Source: Allobosea sp. (GTDB lineage Bacteria; Pseudomonadota; Alphaproteobacteria; Rhizobiales; Beijerinckiaceae). Taken from it: a stretch of DNA of 64,000 bases. The notes beneath the pieces are model-generated. The model saw only the letters and a program-made list of their open reading frames with translations. It searched no databases and had not been told where the DNA came from. The DNA is taken from positions 1 through 64,000 of the forward strand of contig NZ_JAFKFW010000015.1 of the NCBI RefSeq assembly GCF_017308015.1. Reading direction: 5' to 3'. The position numbers and the translations under genes were made by a program. This document shows, piece after piece, positions 62,770 to 64,000 of the stretch; positions within the stretch are counted from its first letter, which is position 1; the number at the start of each line of letters is the position of its first letter.

Positions 62770-64000
62770 ATGCTGAAACTGTCAACTCTGCTTCTCGCGG
62801 GCGCGGCCGCCGCGACCTTCGCGGCTGTGCCGGCCGTCGCCCAGCAGAAGGCGCCGCTCTCGATCCTGCGCATCATCGATGCCGACAATTACGATCCGAT
62901 CCGCTCGACCGCGACGGCGGCGGCCGAGGTCATGTACATGCTGGCCGACACGCTGGTGACGGTCGATTTCGACATGAAGACGATCAAGCCCGGCCTCGCC
63001 GAGAGCTGGACGATCTCGCCGGACGGCATGACCTACACCTTCAAGCTGCGCAAGGACGTCAAGTTCTGCGACGGCCGGCCGATGACGGTCGACGATGTCG
63101 TCTACTCGCTGAAGCGCTGGATCGACCCGGCCAGCAAGTCGCCTGTCTCCTTCCGCGCCGGCCCGGTCAAGGATATCCGTGTCGATGGCGATTCCACGCT
63201 GATCTATGAGCTGAAGGAACCCTATAGCGATCTGATGTTCCAGCTCGCCTTGTCCTTCGCCTCGGTGGTCGACAAGAACACGGTCGAAAAGCTCGGGCCG
63301 AATTTCGGTGTTCAGGGCTTCAACGGCACCGGCCCCTATTGCTGGTCGAAATGGACCCCGCGCCAGGAGCTGGTGCTCAAGAAGAACCCGCATTATTCGT
63401 GGGGCCCGCCGATCTACAAGGACCCGAAGCCGCAGATCGACGAGATCGTCTGGAAGGTCATCCCCGAGTCGAACACGCTGATGGCGGCGATTCAGGCCAA
63501 GCAGGCGGACGTGACCTATTACATGCCCTATATCGCGCTCGACACGATGCAGCGCATCCCGGGCATGACGGTGCAGCGGCAGGAAAACTACATCTACGAC
63601 GTCTTCATGGGCTTCAAGGTCGACAAGCCCGTCGCGAAGGACAAGGTCATCCGGCAGGCCGCCAACATGGCGACCAACAAGGAGGCGATCGCCAAGGCGA
63701 TCTTCTTCGGCAAGGGGCAGACCCTGCCCTCGCTGCTGAACCCGGCCGTGCTCGACTACGACAAGTCGTCAGCCGACAAGATGCCGAAATACGACCCCGC
63801 CGGCGCTGCCAAGCTGCTGGACGAGGCCGGCTGGAAGCCGGGTGCCGACGGCATCCGCGAGAAGGACGGCCAGAAGGCGACCTTCACCGTCTACGGCATC
63901 CGCAACGATTCCAACCCGCGGATTTCCGAGGCGATGCAGGCGGACCTGCGCAAGGTCGGCATCGACATGAAGATCCAGCTCTGGGACGCGACCGTCGCCT
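62770..64000 (+). CDS. ABC transporter binding protein, family 5 (partial, runs off window)
   Basis: The first 410 codons of a DppA/OppA-type periplasmic binding protein. A signal peptide ends near V-A-Q-Q (residue 26). G-L-A-E-S-W-T-I-S-P-D-G-M-T-Y-T-F-K-L-R near residue 76 and F-C-D-G-R-P-M-T-V-D-D-V-V are the family signature. GGGGA precedes ATG 62770. Family members carry peptides, opines, nickel or sugars; the amidohydrolase neighbour suggests an amide-containing solute. About 120 residues remain beyond position 64000. Confidence 0.9.
   Translation, partial: MLKLSTLLLAGAAAATFAAVPAVAQQKAPLSILRIIDADNYDPIRSTATAAAEVMYMLADTLVTVDFDMKTIKPGLAESWTISPDGMTYTFKLRKDVKFCDGRPMTVDDVVYSLKRWIDPASKSPVSFRAGPVKDIRVDGDSTLIYELKEPYSDLMFQLALSFASVVDKNTVEKLGPNFGVQGFNGTGPYCWSKWTPRQELVLKKNPHYSWGPPIYKDPKPQIDEIVWKVIPESNTLMAAIQAKQADVTYYMPYIALDTMQRIPGMTVQRQENYIYDVFMGFKVDKPVAKDKVIRQAANMATNKEAIAKAIFFGKGQTLPSLLNPAVLDYDKSSADKMPKYDPAGAAKLLDEAGWKPGADGIREKDGQKATFTVYGIRNDSNPRISEAMQADLRKVGIDMKIQLWDATVA

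Noticed and set aside
1-64000. CRISPR array, tRNA or rRNA genes, IS elements, prophage
   Set aside because: No regularly spaced direct repeats, no transposase or integrase product and no recognisable RNA gene was seen; short tRNAs could only be excluded by a dedicated search.

Overview
The window is about 66% GC, densely packed, and reads as chromosomal DNA of an alphaproteobacterium, most likely of the order Hyphomicrobiales. Grounds are the gene pairs rph|hrcA and rdgB-hemW, the DUF3297 and DUF2244 proteins, a CsbD gene behind a general-stress (EcfG-type) promoter, and rhizobial-style palindromic repeats. Gene style recalls Bosea or Methylobacterium relatives; that genus guess is inference. 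I see no rRNA, tRNA, CRISPR array, insertion sequence, prophage or replication origin.

Layout. 1-5.5 kb: end of a FAD oxidoreductase, a VOC dioxygenase-like protein, then a minus-strand run coaBC-dut-Rrf2-cysK-GNAT with 4-base overlaps. 5.5-8.8 kb: a DsbD/ScsB-like thiol reductant exporter and a periplasmic thioredoxin-like protein. 8.9-12.6 kb: the conserved lpoA|rsmI-yraN-gshB block. 12.7-14.4 kb: an uncharacterised 571-residue membrane protein with a paralogue at 27.4-29.1 kb. 15.4-24.3 kb: one long operon for nucleoside import (BMP-type ABC transporter) and breakdown (cdd, purine nucleoside phosphorylase, deoC, deoA), ending in a 2-hydroxyacid dehydrogenase. 24.4-27.4 kb: nth, DUF2244, a methyltransferase and an Ada-like DNA repair protein.

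30.5-35.6 kb: a ugpB-ugpA-[creatininase]-ugpE-ugpC operon behind a clear Pho box, with a strong hairpin after ugpB. The creatininase-family hydrolase sits inside the operon, with one-base start/stop overlaps on both sides. 35.7-43.5 kb: housekeeping (hemW, rdgB, rph, hrcA, lepA) and small regulators. 43.6-47.1 kb: CsbD, then an SDR / acyl-CoA dehydrogenase / phosphotransferase operon.

47.1-58.3 kb: an iron-siderophore island made of two convergent operons whose stop codons abut. The plus operon has a binding protein, FecCD permease, ATPase and two SAM methyltransferases. The minus operon has an AraC regulator, a TonB receptor, an esterase-like hydrolase, a second binding protein and a DUF2218-SIP ferric reductase. 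I found candidate operators: a 21-bp-spaced direct repeat before the receptor, an Irr-like box before the AraC gene, and a 16-bp palindrome before the plus operon. 58.3-64 kb: an XRE-cupin regulator divergent from an amidohydrolase and a dipeptide-type ABC transporter, whose binding protein runs off the window.

The most distinctive candidates for new biology are the phosphate-controlled ugp operon with its embedded creatininase, the siderophore island with paired double-cysteine binding proteins and methyltransferases, the paralogous membrane protein family, and a palindromic repeat found three times, each time exactly between convergent genes.
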